From assembly GCA_016927185.1 (NCBI GenBank), contig JAFGND010000027.1, forward strand, positions 1 to 36,847: a DNA stretch of 36,847 nt. Direction: 5' to 3'. Made by a program: the position numbers and the translations under genes. Source of the stretch: Candidatus Coatesiibacteriota bacterium. Its GTDB lineage: Bacteria; JAFGND01. Shown piece by piece: positions 1 through 7,104 of this stretch; position 1 is the first letter of the stretch; each line of letters begins with the position of its first letter. The notes under the pieces are model-generated. The model was not told the DNA's origin and did no database searches. It saw only the letters and a program-made list of their open reading frames with translations.

Positions 1-66
1 AATTAAATTTTGTGTTAACATACACTTTTAATAAATTCAGATGAAATTGAAGATTCCTGTCAATCA

Positions 67-162
67 ATGAGGAGTTATTATTTTGTGCTTCCTTTATTAT
101 TAAGTTTGATTTTTCCATTGTTTGCTGACAGTGATTTAATGGGTCATTTTTTTGTCAAATAA
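67..162 (+). CDS. Short ORF with signal-peptide-like sequence, possibly a gene remnant
   Basis: This 31-codon ORF reads as a short basic start (MRSYYF), a run of Leu/Ile/Phe, then a plausible signal peptidase site (PLFA-DS), and stops soon after. It looks like the first exported segment of a secreted protein whose body is missing. There is no Shine-Dalgarno before the ATG, and the next frame downstream has only short open stretches. It may be the decayed start of a lost gene or chance in AT-rich DNA. No function is assigned. Confidence 0.18.
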   Translation: MRSYYFVLPLLLSLIFPLFADSDLMGHFFVK

Positions 163-237
163 TTTCAGCAGAAATTATCAATTAGTGCTTTAAATAAAGA
201 GTTTGCTAAAGGATCTACAGAATTCAGATGAGATAAA

Positions 238-265
238 AAGGGCTTAAAGTCATCTTTAAGCCCTT
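238..265 (-). terminator. Perfect 12-bp hairpin, terminator for lower-strand transcription
   Basis: Arms AAGGGCTTAAAG and CTTTAAGCCCTT pair perfectly around a TCAT loop. On the lower strand the stem is followed by five T residues, so it can act as an intrinsic terminator there. On the upper strand there is no T tract. Instead the stem ends about four bases before the GGAGG ribosome site of the next ORF, so it could shield or insulate that gene's leader. The same stem core recurs at 1235-1269 and 1839-1874. Confidence 0.5.
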
Positions 266-279
266 ATAGGAGGGAGATA

Positions 280-522
280 ATGATTTGGGGGGTCACTTTT
301 TTTATTATTCATTTTCTCATCTTTATATTTGCAATAAAGCAAAAGATTAAAGATGAAATCAAACTAACTATCATAAACATTTCTTTCTCCTTTATCCTCT
401 TTTGGTTACTACTTATTTTTTATCTCTTTCTTTCAAGAAAAGCTACTAACAATGGGATACACCCTAATATCAAAGATAACAAACTTAACATTCTTAACCT
501 CCTTCTTTCATCCTATATATAG
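280..522 (+). CDS. Hypothetical small two-helix membrane protein
   Basis: This is an 80-residue protein of unknown function. Residues 4-20 form a first strongly hydrophobic helix, followed by a short Lys-rich linker (IKQKIKDEIK). Residues 30-52 form a second long helix rich in Phe, Leu and Ile. The tail is polar, then ends in a short hydrophobic stretch. The start is well supported: a GGAGG Shine-Dalgarno lies six to seven bases before the ATG, directly after the hairpin at 238-265. No family motif is recognisable. Its size and topology would suit a holin-like, toxin-like or stress-response membrane protein, but nothing in the sequence decides this. It is the first gene of the gene-poor stretch that also holds the micro-peptides. 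Confidence 0.5.
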   Translation: MIWGVTFFIIHFLIFIFAIKQKIKDEIKLTIINISFSFILFWLLLIFYLFLSRKATNNGIHPNIKDNKLNILNLLLSSYI

Positions 523-600
523 CATAATGCGTGCCATACTTTTTAAAATAGCCATTATCAGAGCTTTTCAGGGAAATCTCAGATTCACCCTGGGCAAAAA

Positions 601-616
601 TACCTCATTTAAGGTA
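601..616. promoter_or_regulatory. Palindromic box TACC-N8-GGTA (copy 1)
   Basis: TACC and GGTA half-sites are separated by eight bases. Read on the other strand the box shares 14 of 16 bases with the box at 846-861. The symmetry and fixed spacing suggest an operator for a dimeric DNA-binding protein. The regulator is unknown. Confidence 0.3.
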
Positions 617-720
617 GAGGGAATTCAATATTAAAAGTATCTTAAATATTCAAGGAATTATCATAAAAAGCAACTTCCAATCAGTCAATGGAGAAGTCAA
701 TTCTACCTGTTTAACAGAAA

Positions 721-734
721 ACCCCAAATGAGCC
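721..734. promoter_or_regulatory. Related box, degenerate copy
   Basis: ACCCCAAATGAG here is identical to 12 bases of the box at 846-861, but the right half-site is GCC instead of GGTA. It may be a weaker operator or a decayed copy. Confidence 0.2.
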
Positions 735-827
735 TTCAAGTATAATATAAGTATTACAAATAGAGTTTCATGCCTCGCTTGTGAATCTCTGTATCAAAGG
801 CTTTGAAGGCTTCAGCCATAAGTCATG

Positions 828-863
828 ACCTAAATGAGGCATTAATACCCCAAATGAGGTATT
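828..863. promoter_or_regulatory. Double box: degenerate copy followed by AATACC-N8-GGTATT
   Basis: Two related sites lie about 19 bases apart. The first (828-840, ACCTAAATGAGGC) is degenerate. The second (844-863) is a fully symmetrical AATACC-N8-GGTATT with inner CCAAATGA. They lie about 100 bases upstream of the first micro-peptide, a plausible place for operators, though the actual promoter is weak to the eye. Confidence 0.3.
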
Positions 864-963
864 TTTTAGAAGAATGAAATCCTGATTTTTTAAAAGTGTT
901 ATTATAAGATGATTCTTAAAGACGGCATGCTATTTGCTATATTAAGATTAAAAGGAGGTAGAA

Positions 964-1035
964 ATGTTAGGATTATTTGCATTAATAGTTGGAAGTATTC
1001 CATTGATAGCTGCCATTCTTGAAAGAAAAAGATAG
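964..1035 (+). CDS. Micro-peptide 1 (23 residues, hydrophobic, IP...ILE motif)
   Basis: This ORF is preceded by AAAAGGAGG at ideal distance from its ATG. The peptide starts ML, is hydrophobic through its first 19 residues, contains GSIPLIAAILE, and ends in a basic ERKR tail. It is too short for normal gene finders. Support comes from two further peptides downstream with the same length and pattern (G/A-A/S-I-P-hydrophobic...L-E-x-K/R), each with its own strong Shine-Dalgarno. The shape (one membrane-spanning or amphipathic helix with a cationic C-terminus) recalls type I toxin peptides or phenol-soluble-modulin-like peptides. That is analogy of form only, since I recognise no homologous family. 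A hairpin at 1235-1269 lies downstream. Confidence 0.6.
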   Translation: MLGLFALIVGSIPLIAAILERKR

Positions 1036-1108
1036 TTACTGGAATATTATTGGTTTATAATGATATTAAAAGAAGAGATGATAAAAGAGATTTGAAAACG
1101 AGGATGTA

Positions 1109-1213
1109 ATGACAAGAATAAATGTAGTATGTATCAGAAGTGAAAGAACTGACAAGGTTGTTTATATAAACAAATGGTTGTCTACTGACATTTTAATATT
1201 TTCGGTAAAATAA
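1109..1213 (+). CDS. Possible small ORF of 34 residues
   Basis: An ATG-started ORF has GAGG about seven bases upstream and encodes a mildly basic 34-residue peptide (MTRINVVCIRSERTD...) of unknown function. It sits between micro-peptide 1 and the hairpin at 1235-1269. It is unlike the micro-peptides, being neither hydrophobic nor carrying the IP motif. It may be the polar partner of the locus, or a chance ORF. Confidence 0.28.
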   Translation: MTRINVVCIRSERTDKVVYINKWLSTDILIFSVK

Positions 1214-1234
1214 TCACCCCCCCTTCATTTACCA

Positions 1235-1269
1235 GAAAAGGGCTTGAAGAAAAGATTTAAGCCCTTTTC
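1235..1269. terminator. Hairpin, probable terminator between micro-peptides 1 and 2
   Basis: Arms GAAAAGGGCTT and AAGCCCTTTTC pair perfectly over 11 bp around a 13-base loop. The T run is short on both strands, so it may be a modest bidirectional terminator. The stem core is the same as in the hairpins at 238-265 and 1839-1874. Confidence 0.5.
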
Positions 1270-1429
1270 AAAGTAAAAAAACAAACACCTACCCATTTGA
1301 AATATTTTATCAGTGAGAATCATAAGATACCAGGGATATTATAATATGAACATGGCACAGTTTATGCTATGAAGTATTATGAAACTTTTTTTGAAACATT
1401 GCATCTAATATTAAAAAAGGAGAAATGAA

Positions 1430-1501
1430 ATGTTGAGTTTAATAGGAATCATTATTGGAGCTATTCCACTACTGGCAGTTATACTGGAATACAAGAAGTA
1501 G
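1430..1501 (+). CDS. Micro-peptide 2 (23 residues, hydrophobic, IP...ILE motif)
   Basis: This is the second member of the family. It begins MLSL, is hydrophobic throughout, carries GAIPLLAVILE and ends in a basic EYKK tail. It aligns without gaps to micro-peptide 1, with the I-P, A, I-L-E and K positions identical. AAAAAAGGAG lies about eight bases before the ATG. A perfect TATAAT at 1340-1345 could be its -10 element, but its -35 is poor. Micro-peptide 3 begins 29 bases after its stop, so the two are probably co-transcribed. Function is unknown; see micro-peptide 1 for possibilities. Confidence 0.6.
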   Translation: MLSLIGIIIGAIPLLAVILEYKK

Positions 1502-1530
1502 GAAGGATTTCAAAAGGAAAGGAGGGTAGA

Positions 1531-1605
1531 ATGTTTTCCATAATAATAGGTTTAATACTTGCAGCAATACCAATAGTCAGCAGATTACTGGAACTCAGGA
1601 ACTGA
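1531..1605 (+). CDS. Micro-peptide 3 (24 residues, hydrophobic, IP...LLE motif)
   Basis: This is the third, most diverged member. It begins MFSIII, contains AAIPIVSRLLELR and ends with Asn. The Ile-Pro pair, the L-E pair five to nine residues later and the basic tail match the other two peptides. AAAGGAGGG lies about five bases before the ATG, again a near-perfect ribosome site. It follows micro-peptide 2 by 29 bases and is followed by an imperfect hairpin at 1636-1667. DNA identity among the three is clearly lower than peptide similarity, suggesting selection on the peptides rather than a recent duplication. Confidence 0.58.
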   Translation: MFSIIIGLILAAIPIVSRLLELRN

Positions 1606-1635
1606 TGGTAAGGTTGCATCATGGAGTAAGGAGTG

Positions 1636-1667
1636 AATAATCGGGTTGGAATTTCAAACCGGTTATT
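1636..1667 (+). terminator. Imperfect hairpin after the micro-peptide pair
   Basis: AATAATCGGGTT pairs with AAACCGGTTATT at 11 of 12 positions around an eight-base loop. There is no T run after it on the upper strand, so it could be an RNA structure or a weak terminator for the micro-peptide 2/3 transcript. Confidence 0.3.
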
Positions 1668-1714
1668 CCTGCTGAATAACGAACATATCTAAAGGAGTTT
1701 ATATAAAAGAGATT

Positions 1715-1810
1715 ATGAACATGAAAATAATTATAAATGGAGATAATTTTGAAAAGAATATGTATACTTGTTTTCGGCTATATTATGGTGTTTTTGTTAT
1801 ATATTTTTGA
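1715..1810 (+). CDS. Possible small ORF of 31 residues
   Basis: The ORF begins MNMKIIING and ends in a hydrophobic aromatic tail (GVFVIYF). An AAAGGAG lies about 20 bases upstream, too far for a good ribosome site, so coding status is doubtful. It ends just before the terminator hairpin at 1839-1874, which would then serve both it and the convergent lnt gene. Confidence 0.18.
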   Translation: MNMKIIINGDNFEKNMYTCFRLYYGVFVIYF

Positions 1811-1838
1811 GTATTAGTTATGTCTCCCTTCTAAACCC

Positions 1839-1874
1839 AAAAAGGGCTTAAGATTCTTTCTTTAAGCCCTTTTT
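1839..1874. terminator. Bidirectional terminator ending lnt
   Basis: Arms AAAAAGGGCTTAA and TTAAGCCCTTTTT pair perfectly over 13 bp, with T5 after the stem on both strands. It lies between the convergent small-ORF region and lnt. On the lower strand the 5' arm encodes the last residues of Lnt and the stop codon lies inside the hairpin, so coding and terminator overlap. Confidence 0.75.
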
Positions 1875-3341
1875 AAATGCATAAACAAGCACAAGAAAGA
1901 AAAGGGAAACAGGGAATATGAAAGCTCCTGTTCTTGAATATATAGTCCTTGTCTCAAGTGGTATTATATAACCATATGCAGTTACCTGCTCCATTATTCT
2001 GGTTCTTATTTGTATATTGCCATAGGGGTCTGCAATCAGTGATATTCCACTATTTGCACATCGTACAAGATATCTGCCATTCTCTATAGCCCTGAAAACA
2101 GCGATTGCAGCATGCTGGTAAGGTCCACTGCTGAAGCCAAACCATATATCATTAGTAAGATTAACAAGAACTGATGCTCCTTTTGTTACTTCCTCCCTCA
2201 CCATGTCAGGGAATATTATTTCATAGCATATAAAGCAACCAACATATATGGAATCAGGCTTAAGCTTTGCAGATCTGTCTCCATGGCTGAAGTATGGCAT
2301 TTTAGGAAGCACTTTTTTTACTATCCCGATGTACCTCTCTTTCGGAATGAACTCTCCAAAAGGTACAAGCTGCTTCTTTGAATAAATCCCTTTCATTATG
2401 CCATCCCTGTCCATATAAACTGCACTGTTATAATGCCTGTTACCTATCTGGGAAGCTATTCCAAGAATATATATATTCCTTTTCTCTATCGCAAGTTCCT
2501 TGAAAAGCTCGAACCAGTGAAAGAAATCTTCGTCTATTATATAATAAGGAATTGCTGTTTCAGGAAGTACAATCCAGTCAGTATCACTGCTAATTGCACT
2601 CAGCATTTTTGCATATGTCAGATAGCTTTTATATGCATATTTGTATGAATTATTGCTAGTCCATGGAACTCTTGAATCCATATTGGCTTGTACCAGTGCA
2701 ATATTCTTACGGGGAGTTTCAGGAATGGCTTTTTTTCTCTTGAAATGACCATAAGCTGGTAAAGCAATGAGCATTGCAATCAGGGGAACTGCTAAAATGT
2801 ATTTCTTGTGGAGTATCTCATGAACAAATGCTGTTGCAAGAACCGCAAGAAAACTCAATCCGTATACACCTGAAATATCAGCAAACTGCCTTATTCTCGG
2901 GTAATCATAAAAACCATAGCCTATGAAAAGCCATGGGAATCCTAACTCTCCATAACTTCTCAGATAATCAAGTACAATCCATAAAAATGGTGCAAAAACA
3001 AAGAAGCATATTCCCTTCTTCCTGAAAAGACCTGCCAGTAATGCAAACAACAGCCACCACAAGGACATGTATATTGACACACCAATCCATGGAATGAAAT
3101 AATAACCGACTTCCTTGAGCCAGAACATTGATACAAGAGATTTCAAAAGACCAATTCCCCATATCCAGTAATAATATTTTTCCTTGCTGTCTATGAAATG
3201 GAAAACTATGGGAAAACCTATGAAAAGAAGGAATACATAACACGATGGTGGCTCTGCCAGAAGAAATGACAAAGCTGCAATGATTCCGAGCAAGATTGAT
3301 TTCAATGGTTCTTTTTTCAGGAATTCTATCTTACTTGTCAC
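1848..3341 (-). CDS. lnt: Apolipoprotein N-acyltransferase
   Basis: Lnt transfers the third acyl chain to the N-terminal cysteine of lipoproteins at the periplasmic face of the inner membrane. The first half has about six membrane helices, including the conserved FPW segment in GELGFPWLFIGYGFYDYP. The C-terminal half is a nitrilase-like domain with the catalytic triad visible: Glu261 in VLPETAIPY, Lys323 in YSKKQLVPFGEF and Cys372 in GCFICYE (numbering from the GTG start). A last helix follows the domain. The frame is open 81 bases further upstream, but that would overlap pssA by 92 bases. I chose the GTG at 3341, which overlaps the pssA stop by 11 bases and gives 497 residues, normal for the family. 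It forms an operon with pssA and probably clpC. Confidence 0.9.
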   Translation of the reverse strand: MTSKIEFLKKEPLKSILLGIIAALSFLLAEPPSCYVFLLFIGFPIVFHFIDSKEKYYYWIWGIGLLKSLVSMFWLKEVGYYFIPWIGVSIYMSLWWLLFALLAGLFRKKGICFFVFAPFLWIVLDYLRSYGELGFPWLFIGYGFYDYPRIRQFADISGVYGLSFLAVLATAFVHEILHKKYILAVPLIAMLIALPAYGHFKRKKAIPETPRKNIALVQANMDSRVPWTSNNSYKYAYKSYLTYAKMLSAISSDTDWIVLPETAIPYYIIDEDFFHWFELFKELAIEKRNIYILGIASQIGNRHYNSAVYMDRDGIMKGIYSKKQLVPFGEFIPKERYIGIVKKVLPKMPYFSHGDRSAKLKPDSIYVGCFICYEIIFPDMVREEVTKGASVLVNLTNDIWFGFSSGPYQHAAIAVFRAIENGRYLVRCANSGISLIADPYGNIQIRTRIMEQVTAYGYIIPLETRTIYSRTGAFIFPVSLFFLVLVYAFKKGLKKES

Positions 3342-4119
3342 TTGCAGAATCAGTATGTTCAGATGATTCTGAACACTTGTATGTCCCGGTTGCTTTCCTG
3401 TACCTGTAAATGAGCCAGTCAAAAGGACCGCTAAGTATATAAAGAAAACCTATGAAAAAGATTATCTGGAATAGATGTGCCTGTGCCATAATTATGAAAG
3501 TAATGATCATTATCAAAAGAACAAGAAGCTCGAAATTCTGATGCTTATAAGTATATATTTTCTTCAGATTGAAAAACCTTAATGTGCTTACCATAAGAAC
3601 AGAGCTTATTATTATGAATATTGTTGAAAGGATGAAGAACAGGTTATTATTCAATCCCATCTGTCTCGGGATTATAAGGAAGCTTGTAATGAAACCCGCT
3701 GCAACAGGTATTGGAAGCCCGAGAAAGTATACTGTTTTCTTGTCCGGGTCCTGTGCAAAAGTATTATATCTTGCAAGCCTTAATGCACCACATACTATGA
3801 AAAGAAGAGCTGATGCCATTACTATTTTGTTGAGTGGATGATTGAATATGAATCTGTTGTAATAAAGGATGCCTGGAGCAACTCCAAAACAAATAAGGTC
3901 AGCTAGCGAATCATAATTCAGCCCGAATATGCTGTTTGTCTTGGTAATCCTGGCAACAGTCCCGTCCAGTCCATCTATTGCAGTTGCCGCTATTATAAGT
4001 ATTGCAGCAATGAAGAAATTGTTGGATGTGGAATTAAGGATTGACAGGACACCACAAACCAGCGATGAAGTAGTGATGATATTGGGGAGAAGATAAATTG
4101 CCTTTTTGTTAATGTTCAT
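3331..4119 (-). CDS. pssA: CDP-diacylglycerol-serine O-phosphatidyltransferase
   Basis: This enzyme makes phosphatidylserine, the precursor of phosphatidylethanolamine, from CDP-diacylglycerol and serine in the membrane. The CDP-alcohol phosphatidyltransferase signature runs from Asp-Gly-x2-Gly...Ala-Arg (IDGLDGTVARIT) through FG to YDSLADLICFGVAPG, with the metal-binding Asp residues present. Several hydrophobic helices follow. The GLPIPVAAG segment is typical of bacterial PssA of the Bacillus/archaeal type rather than the E. coli soluble enzyme. At 262 residues it is slightly long, with a polar tail overlapping the lnt start. It follows clpC by 14 bases. Confidence 0.92.
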   Translation of the reverse strand: MNINKKAIYLLPNIITTSSLVCGVLSILNSTSNNFFIAAILIIAATAIDGLDGTVARITKTNSIFGLNYDSLADLICFGVAPGILYYNRFIFNHPLNKIVMASALLFIVCGALRLARYNTFAQDPDKKTVYFLGLPIPVAAGFITSFLIIPRQMGLNNNLFFILSTIFIIISSVLMVSTLRFFNLKKIYTYKHQNFELLVLLIMIITFIIMAQAHLFQIIFFIGFLYILSGPFDWLIYRYRKATGTYKCSESSEHTDSASDK

Positions 4120-4133
4120 TCAATCCCCTTGAA

Positions 4134-6572
4134 TCACACCTTATTGAAAATCAGTTTGCCTTCATCTGAAGCAATTCTTATTTTATCTCCATCCTGGAAT
4201 TTTCCCTTCAGAATTTCTTCTGCAAGAGCGTCTTCCACAAGTTTCTCTATAGTTCTTCTTAAGGGTCTTGCTCCCAGGCTTGGCTGATAACCATTTGTTA
4301 TAATGCAGTCCTTTGCCTCTTCATCAATGAGAAGTCTCATGTCTCTTTCAAGCAGTTTATCCTCTACTTCCTTGAGAAGAATGTCCACTATTTTAGAGAT
4401 ATCATTCCTTGAAAGCTCATTGAAATAAACCACTTCATCAACCCTGTTAAGGAATTCCGGATTGAATGCCCTCTTGAGTTCCCTGCCTGCCTTCTCCCTG
4501 ATCTGGTTATAAACACTCTGCTTGTTGAAAGAGCCTGCAAATCCCCAGTTGCTTCCCTGGCTTATGTCCTTGGAACCGACATTTGTTGTCATTATGAGCA
4601 CTGTATTCCTGAAGTCCACTCTCCTTCCGAATGCATCTGTCAGAAGACCATCTTCAAGAACCTGAAGCAGAATGTTCCAGACATCAGGATGGGCTTTCTC
4701 TATTTCATCAAGAAGAACAACACTGTAAGGATTTCGCCTGACTTTTTCTGTAAGCTGGCCACCTTCCTCATATCCAACATATCCAGGGGGAGCTCCTATA
4801 AGCCTCGAAACATTGAACTTTTCCATATATTCGGACATGTCCAGTCTTACCAGGAATTGCTCAGACTTGAACATGAATCTGGCAAGTTCCCTTGCCATTT
4901 CAGTTTTCCCGACACCGGTAGGCCCTGCAAAAATGAAAGATCCTATTGGTCTGTTGGGATTCTTCAGTCCAGATCTTCCGCGTCTTATAGCTTTCGCAAC
5001 AGAAGCTATGGCTTCATCCTGACCGATTATTCTTCTGGAGATTATTTTCTCCATATCAAGCAATTTCTGGCTTTCCACTTCCTCTGTTACTGTTACTGGA
5101 ACACCGCTTATCATTGCAACAACATCTGCTATGTCCTTTACAGTCACATTTTTCAAGGAATCAGAAATATCCTCCTTCAGCTTCTTCTCAAGCTGCTCTA
5201 TTTCATTATCAATTTCCTTAGCCTTGTCGCGATATCTTGCAGCAATTTCGAAAGCCTGTCCATCAATAGCCTGTACTTTTCTCTCTTCTATGTCCCTGCG
5301 CTGCTGGATAAGCTCCTTCAGTTCCGGTGGACTTTCAATCAGCTGAAGCCTCAAGCGAGCTCCAACCTCGTCTATGACATCTATTGCCTTGTCAGGAAGG
5401 AATCTGTTGTTTATATATCTCTCAGATAGCTTCACTGCAGCGAAAATAGTTTCATCTGAATACTTTACATGATGATGCTTTTCATATCTTTCCCTGAGAC
5501 CCTTCAGTATTTCTATAGTCTCTTCTATTGATGGGGGATGAACCATTATGCTCTGGAAGCGTCTTTCAAGAGCACCATCCTTCTCTATATGCTTCCTGTA
5601 TTCAGCCAGAGTAGTTGCACCAATGCACTGGATTTCACCTCTTGCGAGAGCAGGTTTCAGCATGTTTGATGCATCAATAGATCCTTCGGCTGCTCCTGCA
5701 CCTACAAGTGAGTGGATTTCATCTATGAATATTATTATATCATCAGAGGACTTGATTTCCCTCAAGATATTCTTCACTCTCTCCTCGAATTGTCCCCTGT
5801 ACTTGGTTCCTGCTACAACACTTGCTATATCAAGTGCCATCACTCTCTTTGACTTGAGAAGATCAGGAACCTGACCAAGTATAATTCTCTGCGAAAGTCC
5901 TTCCACTATTGCAGTCTTGCCAACCCCGGGTTCTCCAATAAGCACTGGATTGTTCTTTTTTCTGCGGGAAAGTATCTGGAGGATTCTCTCTATTTCAGTT
6001 TCCCTTCCAATGACAGGATCAAGCTTGCCTTCCTGTGCAAGTGCAGTCAAATCCCTGCAGAACTTCTCGAGATTCTGTGACTTGGAGCGCTTGCCAGGTT
6101 TTATGGGAAGACTTGTTTCATCCTCGTTTTCAGCCTGCTCCTGTTTCACCACTTCATCAATGCGTTCCTTGAATCTTAGATAATCTACATCAAATTCAGC
6201 AAGTACTCTTGCAGCAACGCCTCCTCCATCCTTCAATATCGCAAGCATAAGCTCTTCCGTATCGATGATATTTGTTCCAAGAGTTTTTGCCTCATCTACA
6301 CTCATTTCCAGCACTTTTCTTGCCCTGGAAGTGAATTTCAGCTCCGCAATGAATACATCCTGGTTGACAGGTCCTGCAACAGCTTCCAGTTTTGTCTTCA
6401 GATCATAAAGGCTTACGTCAAGTTCTTCCAGGATTCTTACTGCAAGACCTTCTCCCTCCTTGAGTATTCCAAGAAGAAAGTGCTCGGTACCAACATAATC
6501 ATGGTTAAGGCGAACTGCTTCCTCTCTGGCATAGAGAAGAACTTTTCTCACTCTTTCAGAGAAACCTTTCAT
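4134..6572 (-). CDS. clpC: ATP-dependent Clp protease ATP-binding subunit ClpC
   Basis: ClpC is a double-ring AAA+ unfoldase that feeds proteins to ClpP. The 812-residue protein has two Clp N repeats (about 1-140, [13 protein letters not shown] and [13 protein letters not shown]). The first AAA+ domain has Walker A GEPGVGKT near 213-220 and Walker B in [11 protein letters not shown] middle coiled-coil/UVR-like segment near 420-470 is the mark of ClpC rather than ClpB. The second AAA+ domain has Walker A GPTGVGKT, Walker [14 protein letters not shown] and a C-terminal D2-small domain. No mcsA, mcsB or ctsR is next to it, unlike in Firmicutes. A strong sigma-70-type promoter lies at 6610-6637. 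Confidence 0.95.
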   Translation of the reverse strand: MKGFSERVRKVLLYAREEAVRLNHDYVGTEHFLLGILKEGEGLAVRILEELDVSLYDLKTKLEAVAGPVNQDVFIAELKFTSRARKVLEMSVDEAKTLGTNIIDTEELMLAILKDGGGVAARVLAEFDVDYLRFKERIDEVVKQEQAENEDETSLPIKPGKRSKSQNLEKFCRDLTALAQEGKLDPVIGRETEIERILQILSRRKKNNPVLIGEPGVGKTAIVEGLSQRIILGQVPDLLKSKRVMALDIASVVAGTKYRGQFEERVKNILREIKSSDDIIIFIDEIHSLVGAGAAEGSIDASNMLKPALARGEIQCIGATTLAEYRKHIEKDGALERRFQSIMVHPPSIEETIEILKGLRERYEKHHHVKYSDETIFAAVKLSERYINNRFLPDKAIDVIDEVGARLRLQLIESPPELKELIQQRRDIEERKVQAIDGQAFEIAARYRDKAKEIDNEIEQLEKKLKEDISDSLKNVTVKDIADVVAMISGVPVTVTEEVESQKLLDMEKIISRRIIGQDEAIASVAKAIRRGRSGLKNPNRPIGSFIFAGPTGVGKTEMARELARFMFKSEQFLVRLDMSEYMEKFNVSRLIGAPPGYVGYEEGGQLTEKVRRNPYSVVLLDEIEKAHPDVWNILLQVLEDGLLTDAFGRRVDFRNTVLIMTTNVGSKDISQGSNWGFAGSFNKQSVYNQIREKAGRELKRAFNPEFLNRVDEVVYFNELSRNDISKIVDILLKEVEDKLLERDMRLLIDEEAKDCIITNGYQPSLGARPLRRTIEKLVEDALAEEILKGKFQDGDKIRIASDEGKLIFNKV

Positions 6573-6609
6573 TCATTTCTCCTTTTCAATCTCCTTTGTA
6601 TGCTCTCAT

Positions 6610-6637
6610 AGTATAATGAAAAATTCAATTTTGTCAA
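6610..6637 (-). promoter_or_regulatory. Promoter of clpC
   Basis: On the lower strand, -35 TTGACA (6632-6637) and -10 TATACT (6610-6615) are separated by 16 bases. They lie about 38 bases before the clpC start, which has an AAGGAG ribosome site. No CIRCE-like inverted repeat or CtsR-like box is obvious. Confidence 0.75.
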
Positions 6638-6789
6638 GTATCTTCTTTTTATAAGGTTTCCTGCATTCATCACAATTATTCATGATTCAAGTAACAATAA
6701 AAAAGATAAAGGAGTTTACTGTCAAGTGAAAGTTATAATGATTTTAATATATTGTTTTAAATCAAGAAGTTAGAGAATCCATTTCAAGA

Positions 6790-6815
6790 AAGCTGGATGA
6801 TTTTTCATCCAGCTT
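6790..6815 (-). terminator. Hairpin after the phage cluster
   Basis: AAGCTGGATG and CATCCAGCTT form a perfect 10-bp stem with a six-base loop, nine bases beyond the stop of the last phage-cluster gene. The following T run is short (TCTTG), so termination may be moderate. It separates the phage cluster from the clpC promoter. Confidence 0.55.
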
Positions 6816-6824
6816 CAGAAATAA

Positions 6825-7097
6825 TTACTTGTCGTTTCCGGAAGTCTTTCTTTCCAGAAAACTTACCCTGATCTTGAGTTCAGTCTGCATTTGCCTGTAA
6901 TCAGAAATAAGCTGCTCCATGTGCGCAATCCTCTTGTCAATATTGTCTATCTGTCTTGCAACTCTTTCTATTCCTTCCCTGTTCTGATCCCTCATATTGA
7001 TTATCTGAAGTATCAGAAGAACAAGAAGACCTGCAGTTCCTCCAATTTTTCTCAGATCAATTGTACCTTTGTCGGTCAAGAAAAGATCTTTAGTCAT
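6825..7097 (-). CDS. Small membrane coiled-coil protein at the end of the phage cluster (holin/spanin-like candidate)
   Basis: This 90-residue protein has one hydrophobic helix near residues 22-37 (TAGLLVLLILQIIN), then a charged coiled coil (about 40-82) with heptad hydrophobics and a basic end. It is the last gene of the structural cluster, seven bases after the Maf-like gene, where lysis genes often lie. The architecture resembles small phage lysis-accessory proteins of the XhlA or Rz type, but the order (helix then coiled coil) is the reverse of XhlA and no family signature is present. No endolysin accompanies it. Confidence 0.6.
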   Translation of the reverse strand: MTKDLFLTDKGTIDLRKIGGTAGLLVLLILQIINMRDQNREGIERVARQIDNIDKRIAHMEQLISDYRQMQTELKIRVSFLERKTSGNDK

Positions 7098-7104
7098 TTT
7101 CTCC

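Larger units (their letters stand above)
523..963. other. Gene-poor stretch upstream of the micro-peptides
   Basis: I see no convincing coding region here. It contains four related boxes with the core AAATGAG (described separately) and a 15-base perfect inverted match between 596-610 and 852-866. A possible weak promoter for the first peptide has -10 TATATT at 938-943 and a poor -35 at 915-920. An overlapping ORF in another frame at 452-634 has no ribosome site and is not accepted as a gene. Confidence 0.4.

Noticed and set aside
452-634. 60-codon ORF overlapping the two-helix membrane protein gene
   Set aside because: No ribosome site and substantial overlap with a better-supported ORF.
4689-5429. 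246-codon open frame on the upper strand
   Set aside because: It lies wholly antisense to clpC, whose protein motifs are complete; no ribosome site, and composition is that of an antisense shadow.
6676-6686. Possible att core TCATGATTC, also found near 22098
   Set aside because: Only nine bases, palindromic core, and in AT-rich DNA; too short to claim phage attachment sites.
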